NCBI RefSeq assembly: GCF_017357245.1
Contig: NZ_CP071612.1
Location: forward strand, 685,001 to 749,000
DNA from: Rhizobium bangladeshense
GTDB taxonomy: Bacteria; Pseudomonadota; Alphaproteobacteria; Rhizobiales; Rhizobiaceae
Length of the DNA: 64,000 nt
Direction: 5' to 3'
The stretch's first letter is position 1. Every line of letters begins with the position of its first letter. Below the pieces are notes generated by a model. The model saw nothing but the letters and a program-made list of their open reading frames with translations. It searched no databases and was not told the DNA's origin. Both the position numbers and the translations under genes were made by a program. Shown one piece after another: positions 8,237-17,743 of this stretch.

Positions 8237-9724
8237 ATGTCGCTCACGTCCGCACTTAATACCGCGCAGAGCATATTCAACAATACCGGCACGCAAAGCA
8301 GTGTCGTATCGAACAATATCTCGAATGCCGGCAATAAAGATTACGTGCGCCGGCAGGCGATGCTCACTACGTCCCTGAACGGCGCGCAGGTCGTTCAGAT
8401 CAACCGCGCACAGGAAGATGCCCTGCTGCGCCAGTATCTGAAGACCTCCTCTCAGGACAGCGCCCAGCAGACCCTGCTGGGTGGCCTCGAGGACTTGAAA
8501 TCAATCATGGGCGGCAACGACTATGAAACGTCGCCGTCCACCTATCTCGGTGTTTTCCAGCAGAAGCTTCAAGCATTCCGCACTACTCCCGGCAGCACGG
8601 TCGCCGCACAGGGCGCCATCACCGCTGCCCAGGACGTCGCCAACTCGCTGAACAATGCCTCCCGGTCGGTTCAGAATGTTCGCGCCAATGCCGACAAGGA
8701 AATCGCCACTGCCGTCGATACGCTGAACACTCTACTCAGCCAGTTCGAGAAGGCCAACAATGCGGTCAAGACTGCCACGGCTTCCGGTACGGATGCATCC
8801 GGCGCTCTCGATGAACGTGAAAAAGTCCTGAAGCAGATTTCGCAGATCGTCGGCGTCAGCGCGACGACGCGCGAGAATAACGACATGGTGCTGAGCACGC
8901 CCGACGGTACGATCCTCTTCGAGACGATCCCGCGCAAGGTGACGTTCAAGTCCCAGGATGTCTATACCGCTACAACCGTCGGCAATTCCGTCTATATCGA
9001 TGGTGTTGCACTGCCGCTCGGCAAGGGCTCGACGACGACGGGGCAGGGGAGCCTCCAATCGCTCCTCCAGATCCGCGACGAGATCGCCCCCAACTTCCAG
9101 AAACAGCTCGATGAGATCGCCCGCGGCCTTGTCTCGCTCTTCAAGGAGCAGAACACCACAGCGCCCCCAGCCTATGTGCCCGGCCTCTTCACCTGGAGCG
9201 GCGGCACGGTCGACACCGGCGCCACCGCGGTTGCCGGCATGGCGTCGACCATCACCGTCAGCAGCCGCGTGATCACCTCGCAGGGCGGCGACCCGATGCG
9301 TCTGCGCGATGGCGGCGTCAACGCCACCGGCCTCGTTCTGAACACGTCGGGCGTCAGCGGTTATACGGCCGAACTCGATCGCCTTTATACGGCGATGAGC
9401 GCCGATATTGATTTCGACCCGGCAGCGGGGGCGCCGGTTGGCTTCGACGCCACGACGGGCATCGATTCCAATGTCAGCATCATGGAATATGCGACGAATT
9501 CCCTCGGCTGGCTGGAGCAGTATCGCAGCAACGCCACGACGGCGGCGGAAAATACCGCGGCGGCACTGTCGCGCTCCGACGAAGCCTATTCCAATGAGAC
9601 GGGCGTCAATCTCGACGAGGAGCTGACGCTGCTTCTCGACATCGAGCAGTCCTACAAGGCGGCGACCAAGATCCTGAACGCCGTCGACGAAATGCTGAAG
9701 TCATTGCTGGATATTGCGAGTTAA
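8237..9724 (+). CDS. flgK: Hook-filament junction protein FlgK (HAP1)
   Basis: 495 residues. The N-terminus MSLTSALNTAQSIFNNTGTQ and the following NNISNAGNKDYVRR are the HAP1/rod family signature. The C-terminus (GVNLDEELTLLLDIEQSYKA to DEMLKSLLDIAS) is typical of FlgK. FlgK is the first of the two junction proteins that join the hook to the filament. The gene follows flgE by 19 bases and precedes flgL by 3, indicating one operon. Length is normal for rhizobia. Confidence 0.95.
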   Translation: MSLTSALNTAQSIFNNTGTQSSVVSNNISNAGNKDYVRRQAMLTTSLNGAQVVQINRAQEDALLRQYLKTSSQDSAQQTLLGGLEDLKSIMGGNDYETSPSTYLGVFQQKLQAFRTTPGSTVAAQGAITAAQDVANSLNNASRSVQNVRANADKEIATAVDTLNTLLSQFEKANNAVKTATASGTDASGALDEREKVLKQISQIVGVSATTRENNDMVLSTPDGTILFETIPRKVTFKSQDVYTATTVGNSVYIDGVALPLGKGSTTTGQGSLQSLLQIRDEIAPNFQKQLDEIARGLVSLFKEQNTTAPPAYVPGLFTWSGGTVDTGATAVAGMASTITVSSRVITSQGGDPMRLRDGGVNATGLVLNTSGVSGYTAELDRLYTAMSADIDFDPAAGAPVGFDATTGIDSNVSIMEYATNSLGWLEQYRSNATTAAENTAAALSRSDEAYSNETGVNLDEELTLLLDIEQSYKAATKILNAVDEMLKSLLDIAS

Positions 9725-9727
9725 GCC

Positions 9728-10780
9728 ATGAAGAGCTCATTCATTTCAAGTTCGGCCATTCAGAATGCGATGCGGCTGACCATCCGTCAGGCGCAGAACC
9801 AGATGACGAAGGCGACGATGGAGGCAACGACGGGAGTCTATGCCGATATCGGTGTCTCGCTCGGTGGCAACGCCGCCAGAAGCGTGGATTTCACCCGCGA
9901 GGCCGACAGGATAGCCTCGATCAAAGCAAGCAATTCGCTTGTCAGCGCGCGCATGGAATCCTCGCAGCTCGGCCTTTCCAAGATGAAGGACGTCGGCGAC
10001 GGCCTGGTTTCGAAGCTGACGGCGCTGCAGGGCAGCCGTGACCCCGGCAGCATCACCGTCGCCATTCAATCGGCGACCAGCGCGCTGTCTACGATGATGG
10101 ATACGGCCAACACCATGGTGAACGGCGAATATCTGTTCTCCGGCATCAACACCGACGTGCAGCCGCTGACTGACAAGACGACATCGACGAGCGCCGCCAT
10201 CGTTACGGCACTGAACACCTATGCAGCCGCTCTCGTCCCGCCGAAGGCGGTCAGCGCACTCACCGGCGCAGAGATGGAGACCTTCATCACAACGCAGGTG
10301 GAGCCGATGTTCAACCAGGCAAACTGGACGGCCGCGGGGACCGGCTGGTCTCAGGCATCGAACCAGAACATGACGAGCCGCATCAGCAATTCGGAAGTGA
10401 TCGAATCCTCGACCAACGCCAATTCAGAAGGCATGCGCTATTTCGCACTCGCCTCGGTCATGACCACCGCGCTGCTCGGCCAGAACCTCAGCACCGATGC
10501 AATGACGACGGTGTCCAAACAGGCCATCAGCTACACGGCCAAGGCGACAAGCGGTCTCGTAACGCAGGCAAGCCAGCTCGGCCTCTCGCAGGAACGCGTC
10601 AAGAAGTCCAACGACGCTCTCGACGCCCAGTCGAATATCATCAAGAACAAACTGGTCGATCTTCAGGGCGTCGACCCATACGAAGCCTCGACCCTCGTCA
10701 AGACTTTGGAAACGCAGCTTGAAACCGCTTACACGATCGTCTCGAAGATCCAGCAGTTGAGTCTCGTGAACTACCTTTGA
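9728..10780 (+). CDS. flgL: Hook-filament junction protein FlgL (HAP3)
   Basis: 350 residues resembling flagellin at both ends: an N-terminal helical segment with AMRLTIRQAQNQMTKATMEA, and a C-terminal helix with YEASTLVKTLETQLETAYTI. FlgL is the second junction protein, between FlgK and the flagellin filament. It starts 3 bases after the flgK stop and is followed 36 bases later by flaF. Assignment rests on flagellin-like ends, size and position in the conserved flgE-flgK-flgL order. Confidence 0.93.
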   Translation: MKSSFISSSAIQNAMRLTIRQAQNQMTKATMEATTGVYADIGVSLGGNAARSVDFTREADRIASIKASNSLVSARMESSQLGLSKMKDVGDGLVSKLTALQGSRDPGSITVAIQSATSALSTMMDTANTMVNGEYLFSGINTDVQPLTDKTTSTSAAIVTALNTYAAALVPPKAVSALTGAEMETFITTQVEPMFNQANWTAAGTGWSQASNQNMTSRISNSEVIESSTNANSEGMRYFALASVMTTALLGQNLSTDAMTTVSKQAISYTAKATSGLVTQASQLGLSQERVKKSNDALDAQSNIIKNKLVDLQGVDPYEASTLVKTLETQLETAYTIVSKIQQLSLVNYL

Positions 10781-10816
10781 TGAGCAAAGGCGCGCAATAT
10801 ACAGAAGGATGCATGA

Positions 10817-11164
10817 ATGTATCAGTTCTCATATGCCGAAGTCATGCAGGACTCGGTGGCCGACGCGAAAGAGCGGGAATGGCAGGTTCTTGACCGGTCC
10901 ATAGAACTGCTGGCGTTGGCGCGCGACAATGAAAAATACGGCCGGGAAGCCATTGAAGCCCTGTTTTACACGCGTCGGGTGTGGATCAGCTTCATCGAGG
11001 ATCTGAAACATCCGGACAATCAGCTGGATATTCAGCTCAGGGCCAATCTCATCTCGATTGCGATCTGGATATTGAAGGAATGCGACAGGATCAGAAAACG
11101 TCTGTCGAATAACTACCAGGGCATCATCGACGTTACCACCATCATCAGGGATGGACTTAAATGA
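10817..11164 (+). CDS. flaF: Flagellar biosynthesis regulator FlaF
   Basis: 115 residues. [20 protein letters not shown] and [14 protein letters not shown] at the start, and a helical end, match the FlaF family of alphaproteobacteria. FlaF is a cytoplasmic protein needed for flagellin synthesis or secretion and works opposite FlbT, encoded by the next gene. Its stop overlaps the flbT start by 4 bases (11161-11164), which suggests balanced translation of the pair. Confidence 0.93.
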   Translation: MYQFSYAEVMQDSVADAKEREWQVLDRSIELLALARDNEKYGREAIEALFYTRRVWISFIEDLKHPDNQLDIQLRANLISIAIWILKECDRIRKRLSNNYQGIIDVTTIIRDGLK

Positions 11165-11610
11165 AAAGTACACTTCGCATTTCTCTGAAAGCCGGAGAGA
11201 GAATCTTCATCAACGGCGCTGTCCTGCGTGTCGACCGCAAGGTCGCGCTGGAATTCCTGAATGATGTGACGTTCCTTCTTGAGAACCACGTCCTCCAGCC
11301 GGAAGGCGCAACGACGCCACTGCGCCAGCTCTATTTCATCGCGCAGATGATCCTCATCAATCCAGAGGGCAAGGAGCACTCGACGGCGATGTTCCGCAAG
11401 TCGATCACCATGCTGCTCACCTGCTTCAAGAATGAAGAGATCCTCGCCGAACTGAAGCGGATCGACGCGCTTGTGTCGACCGGCCGCGCCTTCGACGCAT
11501 TGAAGGCCATCCGCGGCCTTTACGCAATCGAAGACAATATTCTCAACAACCACGAACTGCCGCCGACGATGGTCGAGCAGATTCGCAAGGAGATTGCGCC
11601 ATGGCGGTAG
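11161..11610 (+). CDS. flbT: Flagellin post-transcriptional regulator FlbT
   Basis: 149 residues. [20 protein letters not shown] and [20 protein letters not shown] are FlbT-family sequence. In Caulobacter FlbT binds the 5' leader of flagellin mRNA and blocks its translation until the hook is complete; related proteins in other alphaproteobacteria can be positive. It overlaps flaF by 4 bases and flgD by 10 bases, so translation of the three is probably coupled. Confidence 0.94.
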   Translation: MKSTLRISLKAGERIFINGAVLRVDRKVALEFLNDVTFLLENHVLQPEGATTPLRQLYFIAQMILINPEGKEHSTAMFRKSITMLLTCFKNEEILAELKRIDALVSTGRAFDALKAIRGLYAIEDNILNNHELPPTMVEQIRKEIAPWR

Positions 11611-12029
11611 ACGCAACGTCGAAGGTGACCAACTCGACGTCTACGAACTCTCCGAGTTCGGCCCAGAGCAAGGCGACGATGAACTACGACAACTTCCTTC
11701 AGCTGCTCATCGCGCAGATGAAGAACCAGGATCCGACCGATCCGATGGATGCCAGCGAGCAAGTCGCTCAGCTTGCGACCTTCTCGCAGGTCGAGCAGAC
11801 GATCCAGACCAACACCAAGCTGGACACGCTTCTTGCCAGCTCGAGCCTGACCCAGGCCAGCAGCTACGTCGGCAAATATATGGAGAGTGCCGACGGCACG
11901 GTCAAAGGTGTCATCGAGTCCGTCAAGGTTTATTCCGACGGCATCATTGCGACGACCGAGGATGGCGGTAAGATACTCGTGCAGGCGGGAATCACTGTCG
12001 CCGACGAGGCTCCGAGCAGCAGCTCCTGA
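11601..12029 (+). CDS. flgD: Hook-capping protein FlgD, short form
   Basis: 142 residues. The conserved N-terminal capping motif is present ([20 protein letters not shown] then [16 protein letters not shown], about residues 30-75), followed by a short tail and a Ser-rich end. The protein lacks most of the C-terminal beta/Ig-like region found in enterobacterial FlgD, which is over 200 residues. Short FlgD proteins are usual in Rhizobiaceae. It serves as a scaffold for hook assembly and leaves when the hook is complete. The ATG lies inside the end of flbT. Confidence 0.92.
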   Translation: MAVDATSKVTNSTSTNSPSSAQSKATMNYDNFLQLLIAQMKNQDPTDPMDASEQVAQLATFSQVEQTIQTNTKLDTLLASSSLTQASSYVGKYMESADGTVKGVIESVKVYSDGIIATTEDGGKILVQAGITVADEAPSSSS

Positions 12030-12121
12030 TGGCGAAGGGGCGCCCCCGCGCCTGTTTGATGCCAACAATCGCGGCCCGGTCATGACAGGGCCGCTTCAAG
12101 GCGATATGAGGTTGCCTTCGG

Positions 12122-12388
12122 ATGAATGAAGCTGATGCATTGGATCTTTTCCAGGCCGCAATCTGGACAGTGCTGATTGCCGCCGGTCCCGCCGTCATAG
12201 CGGCGATGGTGGTGGGTCTGGTCATCGCCTTGATCCAGGCTTTGACCCAGGTGCAGGAGGCCACGCTGACCTTCGTGCCGAAGATCGTCGCCGTGCTCGT
12301 TACGGTCGGCATCACTGCCCCTTTCATCGGCTCGCAGATCTCAATTTTCACCAATCTGGTCTTTTCGCGCATTCAGTCCGGCTTCTGA
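12122..12388 (+). CDS. fliQ: Flagellar export-gate protein FliQ
   Basis: 88 residues with two membrane helices (about 16-38 and 52-75). ALDLFQAAIWTVLIAAGPAV and ALIQALTQVQEATLTFVPKI are characteristic of FliQ/SctS. Several FliQ copies join FliP and FliR in the export gate in the basal body membrane. It lies 92 bases after flgD, and flhA follows after 89 bases. Confidence 0.95.
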   Translation: MNEADALDLFQAAIWTVLIAAGPAVIAAMVVGLVIALIQALTQVQEATLTFVPKIVAVLVTVGITAPFIGSQISIFTNLVFSRIQSGF

Positions 12389-12477
12389 GCCACCTTCGCG
12401 CAAGCTTCGCCATTTAACTGTCGCTCCGAATAGGGCGGATTCAAATCCGCCACCTCTCATGAAGAGACGGAACTCTT

Positions 12478-14565
12478 ATGGCGCAACCACCTGCACTCCC
12501 CCTTCCCAAAGTCGCCCCGAGCCTGCGCGATGTCGGTTTTGCTCTCGGCATCGTCGTCATCATCTGCATTCTCTTCCTGCCGATCCCGCCGTTCCTGATC
12601 GATATGGGACTGGCCTTCTCGATCGCCTTTTCGGTGCTGATCCTGATGGTCGCGCTGTGGATTCAGAAGCCGCTCGATTTCTCGTCTTTCCCAACCATCC
12701 TGCTGATCGCGACGATGACCCGGCTGGCGCTGAACATCGCCACGACCCGCGTCATCCTGTCTCACGGCAATGAGGGCCACGATGCGGCCGGCGGCGTCAT
12801 TGCCGGTTTCGCCAGTCTCGTCATGTCCGGCGACTTCGTCATCGGTCTGATCGTCTTCCTCATTCTCATCACCATCAATTTCATCGTCATCACCAAGGGT
12901 GCGACACGTATTGCCGAAGTCGGCGCGCGATTTACCTTGGATGCCATCCCCGGCAAGCAGATGTCGATCGATGCCGATCTCTCGGCCGGCATCATCGACG
13001 AGAAGGAGGCTCAGCGCCGGCGCCGGGAGCTCGAAGAGGAAAGCTCCTTCTTCGGTGCGATGGACGGTGCGTCGAAGTTCGTGCGCGGCGATGCCGTTGC
13101 CGGCCTCATCATTACAGCTATCAACGTCTTCGGCGGCATTATCATCGGCTATTTCCGCCACGGCATGCCGATCGGCGAAGCGGCCGACGTCTTCGTCAAG
13201 CTCTCGGTTGGCGACGGCCTCGTCTCGCAAATGCCGGCCCTCATCGTTTCGCTCGCAGCCGGCCTTCTCGTTTCCCGCGGCGGCACCACCGGCTCCACCG
13301 ATCAGGCCGTTGTCAACCAGTTGAGCGGTTATCCCCGCGCGCTTTCCGTCTCGGCCGTGCTGATGCTGGTCCTGGCCTTGATGCCGGGCCTGCCGTTTGT
13401 CCCCTTCGTGGTGCTTGGCGGTCTTCTCGCTTTTGGCGCCTGGTTCATTCCGCGTCAGGTCGAGGCTGAAAACAAGCTTCGCCGCGAACAGGAGGAAAAG
13501 AAGGTCGTGCAGAGCAAGGAGCTGGAGAAGGATTCGGTCAAGTCGGTGCTCCGCACCTCCGAAATCGAGCTCGCGCTCGGCAAGATGGTCTCCACCCGTC
13601 TGCTCGGCGCCCATCAGGAGCTCGCCTTCCGCGTCGGCAAGATGCGCAAGAAGTTCGCGACGCAATACGGCTTCGTCGTGCCGGAAATCAAGGTGACGGA
13701 CGATATCGGCATCCCCGAGAAGTCCTATCAGATCCGTATTCATGGCACGACGGTCGCCTCCAATCTGCTGCGCGTCGGCGAGGTCCTCGTCGTCACCGGC
13801 GCCGGCCGGCGCCCGAGCATTCCCGGTGATGAAATTCGCGAACCCGCTTTCGGCATGCCGGCCGTCTCGATACTCGAAAACTTCGCCGACGATCTGAAAC
13901 GCGAAGGCTTCCAGCCGATCGACAATGTCTCGGTGGTGCTCACACATATGAGCGAGGTCATTCGCAACAACCTGCCGCAGCTTCTTTCCTACAAGGACGT
14001 CAAGGTGCTGATCGATCGCCTCGATCCGGAATACAAGAAGCTTGCCGATGAGATCTGCTCGTCGCACATGTCCTATTCGGGCCTGCAGGCGGTGCTCAAG
14101 CTCCTGCTTGCCGAACGCGTTTCGATCCGCAACCTGCATCTCATTCTTGAAGCTGTGGCCGAGCTTGCTCCGCATGTCCGCAAGACCGAGCAGATCGTCG
14201 AGCATGTCCGCATCCGCATGGCCCAGCAGCTCTGCGGCGATCTCGCCGATAATGGCGTACTGCGCGTGCTCAGGCTCGGCAGCAAATGGGATCTTGCCTT
14301 CCACCAGGCGCTGAAGCGCGATGCCAAGGGCGAGGTGATCGAATTCGATATCGATCCGCGCAGCCTGGAGGAGTTCAGCGAACAGGCCAGCAAAGTTATC
14401 CGTGAGTTCATGGATCGCGGCCTGCCATTCGCACTTGTCACCTCGCCGGAAACACGCTCCTATGTGCGCATGATCATCGAACGACTGTTCGCCACATTGC
14501 CGGTCCTCTCGCATGTCGAATTGGCCAAGGGCATCGAGATAAAGATTTTGGGCTCGATTTCATGA
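12478..14565 (+). CDS. flhA: Flagellar export-gate protein FlhA
   Basis: 695 residues, normal length. The N-terminal half holds about eight membrane helices with the FHIPEP-type signature region ([40 protein letters not shown]). The C-terminal cytoplasmic half (about 350-695) is the docking platform for substrate-chaperone complexes, with [20 protein letters not shown] and VLRLLLAERV-like segments. FlhA forms the nonameric ring of the export gate and takes part in proton-driven export. Its stop overlaps the fliR start by 4 bases (14562-14565). Confidence 0.96.
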   Translation: MAQPPALPLPKVAPSLRDVGFALGIVVIICILFLPIPPFLIDMGLAFSIAFSVLILMVALWIQKPLDFSSFPTILLIATMTRLALNIATTRVILSHGNEGHDAAGGVIAGFASLVMSGDFVIGLIVFLILITINFIVITKGATRIAEVGARFTLDAIPGKQMSIDADLSAGIIDEKEAQRRRRELEEESSFFGAMDGASKFVRGDAVAGLIITAINVFGGIIIGYFRHGMPIGEAADVFVKLSVGDGLVSQMPALIVSLAAGLLVSRGGTTGSTDQAVVNQLSGYPRALSVSAVLMLVLALMPGLPFVPFVVLGGLLAFGAWFIPRQVEAENKLRREQEEKKVVQSKELEKDSVKSVLRTSEIELALGKMVSTRLLGAHQELAFRVGKMRKKFATQYGFVVPEIKVTDDIGIPEKSYQIRIHGTTVASNLLRVGEVLVVTGAGRRPSIPGDEIREPAFGMPAVSILENFADDLKREGFQPIDNVSVVLTHMSEVIRNNLPQLLSYKDVKVLIDRLDPEYKKLADEICSSHMSYSGLQAVLKLLLAERVSIRNLHLILEAVAELAPHVRKTEQIVEHVRIRMAQQLCGDLADNGVLRVLRLGSKWDLAFHQALKRDAKGEVIEFDIDPRSLEEFSEQASKVIREFMDRGLPFALVTSPETRSYVRMIIERLFATLPVLSHVELAKGIEIKILGSIS

Positions 14566-15314
14566 TAACAGACCCGCAAGGGACGGTTCTCGCGCTGTTT
14601 CTGGTTTTCTGCCGGATCGGCGGCTGTGTGCTGGCCCTTCCGGGTTTTTCCTCGGCCCGCGTGCCCGAGCAGATGCGTGTCTTTATTGCCGTCGCCCTGT
14701 CGATCGCGGTCATGCCCCTGCTCTGGGACACTGTTTATCCGGCCGTCCACACCGGAACCGGAACCTATATCGGCCTGATTTTCAGCGAATCACTGATCGG
14801 CGTGATGTACGGCATGCTGGCCAGGATCTATACGCTCGGCATGCAATTCGCCGCGACGATCCTCGCCATGATGGTCGGCTATACCCAGCCGGGTTCTGCC
14901 GATGTCATCGAAGACACGCCCGAGACCAGCCTTTCCGCCTTCATCACCTTTGCCGGCATCATGATTCTCTTCATCATGGATTTCCACCACATCGTCTTTC
15001 GCGCCCTGATCGATTCTTACACGACAATGCCCTTCGGCGGCCTGGTGCAGATGCGCGCGACACTGATCTCCTTTACCGACACGCTGGAGCAGACCACCTA
15101 CATCATGCTGCGGTTGTCGAGCCCCTTCCTGATCTACGGCCTGATCTTCAACGTCTCGATCGGCTTCATCAACAAGCTGGCGCCGCAGATCCCGGTCTAT
15201 TTCATTTCCACGCCCTATCTGCTGATGGGCGGCCTCTTCCTGATTTACGTCTCGATTGCGGCGATGGTCAGCCAGTTCGGCCAATCCTTCGGCTCGATCT
15301 ATATCGGGCGATGA
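14562..15314 (+). CDS. fliR: Flagellar export-gate protein FliR
   Basis: 250 residues and about six hydrophobic helices. Motifs include [20 protein letters not shown] near the N-terminus and FETPAQ-region-like [20 protein letters not shown] near the end, typical of FliR/SctT. It forms the export gate with FliP and FliQ. ATGA overlap with flhA and a 7-base gap to the next gene place it inside one transcript. Confidence 0.95.
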   Translation: MITDPQGTVLALFLVFCRIGGCVLALPGFSSARVPEQMRVFIAVALSIAVMPLLWDTVYPAVHTGTGTYIGLIFSESLIGVMYGMLARIYTLGMQFAATILAMMVGYTQPGSADVIEDTPETSLSAFITFAGIMILFIMDFHHIVFRALIDSYTTMPFGGLVQMRATLISFTDTLEQTTYIMLRLSSPFLIYGLIFNVSIGFINKLAPQIPVYFISTPYLLMGGLFLIYVSIAAMVSQFGQSFGSIYIGR

Positions 15315-15321
15315 GGCTGTC

Positions 15322-15735
15322 ATGATCGAGAAGAGCCGTTCCCAAAAGCTCAAGCGTCTCCTGTCGGTACAGCGGCATATCGAAAGGATGGCGGAGAACG
15401 ACCTGGCCGAAACAAGCCGTCAGCGCATCGAGGTCAATGCGGCGATGGATGACGTCATAGTCGCGCTTGGCTCGATGGACCCTGTCCACCACGCTTTCTC
15501 GCAAAATTATGCCGATCGATTCGGCAGGCTCAGCATCAAGGATCAGCAACTGACCGGCATGCAGCAGATCCACGAGATGCGGCTGACGCGTGAGCGGGCC
15601 AAGGCCGATCGGCTGGAAGAGGGCATGAAAGCGGCCCTCGATGCGGAGCGCCGAGAGGCAGACGACAATGCCGTTTACGATGTGATCGATCAGCAATTCG
15701 CAACACCAGCCTCCAGCAAGCTTCAAAAACCATAG
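15322..15735 (+). CDS. Small coiled-coil protein, FliJ-like (candidate)
   Basis: 137 residues, nearly all alpha-helical and highly charged, without membrane segments: KSRSQKLKRLLSVQRHIERM at the start and a central region with ILEMRLTRERAKADRLEEGM-type heptads (the sequence reads IHEMRLTRERAKADRLEEGM). Size and helical hairpin character fit FliJ, the stalk of the export ATPase that touches FlhA and chaperones. FliJ proteins diverge strongly, so this is a context and composition assignment. ATG 15322 is preferred over the longer frame from 15256, which would run back into fliR. It lies 7 bases after fliR. Confidence 0.55.
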   Translation: MIEKSRSQKLKRLLSVQRHIERMAENDLAETSRQRIEVNAAMDDVIVALGSMDPVHHAFSQNYADRFGRLSIKDQQLTGMQQIHEMRLTRERAKADRLEEGMKAALDAERREADDNAVYDVIDQQFATPASSKLQKP

Positions 15736-15766
15736 TCGTTACGATCTTAATTCAGAGGATTGTAAC

Positions 15767-16330
15767 GTGGCTATTTCGCCCCCCAGTGATCTGGTCCTGG
15801 ACGTGGTTAAAGCCGCCGACCCCATGGAGGTTCAGGCGGCCCAGGAAAAGTTGAAGGCAAATCGCGCGGCCTTTGCCGCAACGAGCCTCGCCGAGAACGG
15901 CAAGGGTTTCACCAATACGGTCGACGTTCTCGATCAAATCGGCCAGAAGAGCGGCCTTGCGAACGTTCAGAATCGCACCAAGACCGAGGAGGTTCCGGAA
16001 AGCTACCGGAAGTTCGAGGCGATGGTGCTGCAGAATTTCGTCAAGTCGATGCTGCCGAGCGAAAGTGAAGAGGTCTACGGCAAGGGCGCGACCGGCGATA
16101 TCTGGAAGGGCATGATGGCCGAACAGCTCGGCAACACCATGGCCAAGGGCGACGGCATCGGCATCGCCAAGCAGATGTACAGCGAACTTCTGCGCCGCCA
16201 GGAAGGCAGGGTCGTCAATGCCTCGACTGATAATGATGATCGCAATACCGCGCTCAGCATGATCGATGACTTCCAGCGCAAGACCTTCGGCACGCCGACC
16301 GCCGATTCCAAGATCGATAGAACAGGATGA
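15767..16330 (+). CDS. flgJ: FlgJ rod-binding domain protein (no muramidase domain)
   Basis: 187 residues. The central part (about 80-145) is the rod-binding domain: YRKFEAMVLQNFVKSMLPSE, then a YGKG-GDIWKGMMAEQLG segment and AKGDGIGIAKQMYSELLRR. This caps the growing rod in the periplasm. There is no peptidoglycan hydrolase domain, in contrast to the two-domain FlgJ of enterics; a separate transglycosylase is encoded at 5250. The start is GTG 15767, supported by AGAGGA about 7 bases upstream. Name confidence is good for the domain; rhizobial annotations often leave it as rod-binding protein. Confidence 0.85.
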   Translation: MAISPPSDLVLDVVKAADPMEVQAAQEKLKANRAAFAATSLAENGKGFTNTVDVLDQIGQKSGLANVQNRTKTEEVPESYRKFEAMVLQNFVKSMLPSESEEVYGKGATGDIWKGMMAEQLGNTMAKGDGIGIAKQMYSELLRRQEGRVVNASTDNDDRNTALSMIDDFQRKTFGTPTADSKIDRTG

Positions 16331-16451
16331 TGTTGGACCTGTTGGCCTAAAATCTGATTCCTATTCTAAATTAAATAGTTAAGCATGATATTGCCGAAAA
16401 CCGCGCACACTTTCGGCATCGTGCTCTAAGCGACGCATAACCGAGGGTACA

Positions 16452-16817
16452 ATGGAAATAGTTTCGAACGAATACAGGATTAAATCCGTTCTCGGACGTC
16501 TCGAGATGATCATCGACAATGAGAACACCCGGATCGGCAACGACCCGCAGTTCGATCTCAAGGTCTCCAACGCCCACAAGAGCCGCTGCCTCTACGAGCT
16601 GTCGATGCTTTTCCGCGATACAGATCCGGCCGAGCTTGCGGCTGCCCATCTTGATCAACTGCACGGCCTGAAAAAGAAGCTGGTTCTTAACGCCCGGCGC
16701 GTCGAGGCACATCTCGAAGCGGTTCGTGCCGTTGCCGACCTGCTGAAGAATGCGGTTCAGGACGCCGATGCCGACGGCACCTATTCCCAGGAACAATTCG
16801 CCGCGCGTGGAAACTGA
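16452..16817 (+). CDS. FlgN-like export chaperone (candidate)
   Basis: 121 residues, helical, soluble, with Leu-rich heptads (YRIKSVLGRLEMIIDNENTR; DQLHGLKKKLVLNARRVEAH). Size and fold type fit FlgN-family chaperones that escort FlgK and FlgL, which are encoded upstream. The N-terminal two thirds resemble the rhizobial proteins annotated as flagellar protein FlgN. The stop codon shares its last base with the start of the next gene (TGATG at 16815-16819), a sign of translational coupling. A 121-base gap with AT-rich sequence precedes it and could hold an extra promoter. Confidence 0.55.
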   Translation: MEIVSNEYRIKSVLGRLEMIIDNENTRIGNDPQFDLKVSNAHKSRCLYELSMLFRDTDPAELAAAHLDQLHGLKKKLVLNARRVEAHLEAVRAVADLLKNAVQDADADGTYSQEQFAARGN

Positions 16818-17356
16818 TGGTCAAGCTCGTCCTCACCGGTATCTGGGTTTGCGCCATCACCTTGGCCTCGGTCTATTTTTCGGTGTACCTGGCGACGGCG
16901 CCGGCACCCGCGATAACGGATTCCAAGCAGAGCGCGCTCGAACTGGTGAAGGGTGAAACGATCACCGTGCCGTTTATCTCAGACGGCGCGGTCACTGGTT
17001 ATTTCCTCGGCCGTATCTCCTTCATGATGAACAAGGACATGTTGAAGGGCGTAACCTTGCCGCTGACCGAGATGACGACCGACCAACTTTTCAGCCTTCT
17101 CGTCGGCAACAAGATGATCGACCTCACTCGCATCAAATCCTTCGACCCGAAAGCCTTCCGCGAGCAGATCAAGAAGGGCATGAACGAGCGCCTCGGTGGC
17201 GAGTATGTCGCCGACGTTATGCTGGAGCAGCTCGACTATCTCTCCAAGCAGGAGATCAAGCAAAATGCTGCCGGTGAGACGAAGAAGCTCGGCGCCCCGG
17301 TCAAGATCGTCGAAGGCGCGCCCGCTGAGGGTGCGCCGGCTCCAGCCGCCCATTGA
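16817..17356 (+). CDS. Membrane-anchored protein of the flagellar cluster, function unknown
   Basis: 179 residues. One N-terminal membrane segment (about 3-25, LVLTGIWVCAITLASVYFSV) is followed by a periplasmic domain of about 130 residues and an Ala/Pro-rich tail (EGAPAEGAPAPAAH). The layout resembles FliL (one anchor, periplasmic domain), but I see no firm sequence match. It contains FISDGAVTGYFLGRISFMMN and two helices ending at YVADVMLEQLDYLSKQE. It is coupled to the FlgN-like gene by a TGATG overlap and is the last gene before a terminator, so a motility role is likely but unproved. Confidence 0.8.
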   Translation: MVKLVLTGIWVCAITLASVYFSVYLATAPAPAITDSKQSALELVKGETITVPFISDGAVTGYFLGRISFMMNKDMLKGVTLPLTEMTTDQLFSLLVGNKMIDLTRIKSFDPKAFREQIKKGMNERLGGEYVADVMLEQLDYLSKQEIKQNAAGETKKLGAPVKIVEGAPAEGAPAPAAH

Positions 17357-17472
17357 AACAATGGAGCACGTGCGCAACCGTGTGCGGCGGTTTTGCGATA
17401 ACCACCTGCCAAAAAACAAAGGTTAAAGCGCGAAGAGCGAATCTGAACGATCGCGACGCGGTTTAGATGCAC

Positions 17473-17496
17473 AAACGGCGCCTTCGGGCGCCGTTT
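17473..17496 (+). terminator. Hairpin with TTCG loop ending the flagellar run
   Basis: A perfect 10-base-pair stem (AAACGGCGCC / GGCGCCGTTT) closed by a stable TTCG tetraloop, 117 bases after the last flagellar gene. The 3' arm ends in TTT but there is no long T run. It probably ends the flgE-to-16817 transcript. Confidence 0.7.
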
Positions 17497-17743
17497 CCCG
17501 TTCGGCCGTATTGGTTAACAAACTACTTATGCGAGCATAAAAATCTAAGGAATTTTCCTAAGGGTTGTTTGAACCCATCCTGCTATATCAGGCGGCACAG
17601 CTTGGCATGCGCCGTTTCCGTGATCGGGGCGACGCCGTTCCATGCCTGACGCGACCGGTCCTTTCGAAGACCTCCGGGGTGCGGAATATGGGCTTGTTTT
17701 CCGGGATGTCGGGCGCATGACGCACCCTCGGCAGGAGGTAGGA

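Noticed and set aside
12457..14514. A 685-codon minus-strand frame
   Set aside because: It is antisense to flhA, has the same composition artefact and no recognisable domain.
16369..16382. TTAAATAGTTAA as a CtrA-type site before the FlgN-like gene
   Set aside because: The two TTAA units are only 4 bases apart, not 7.
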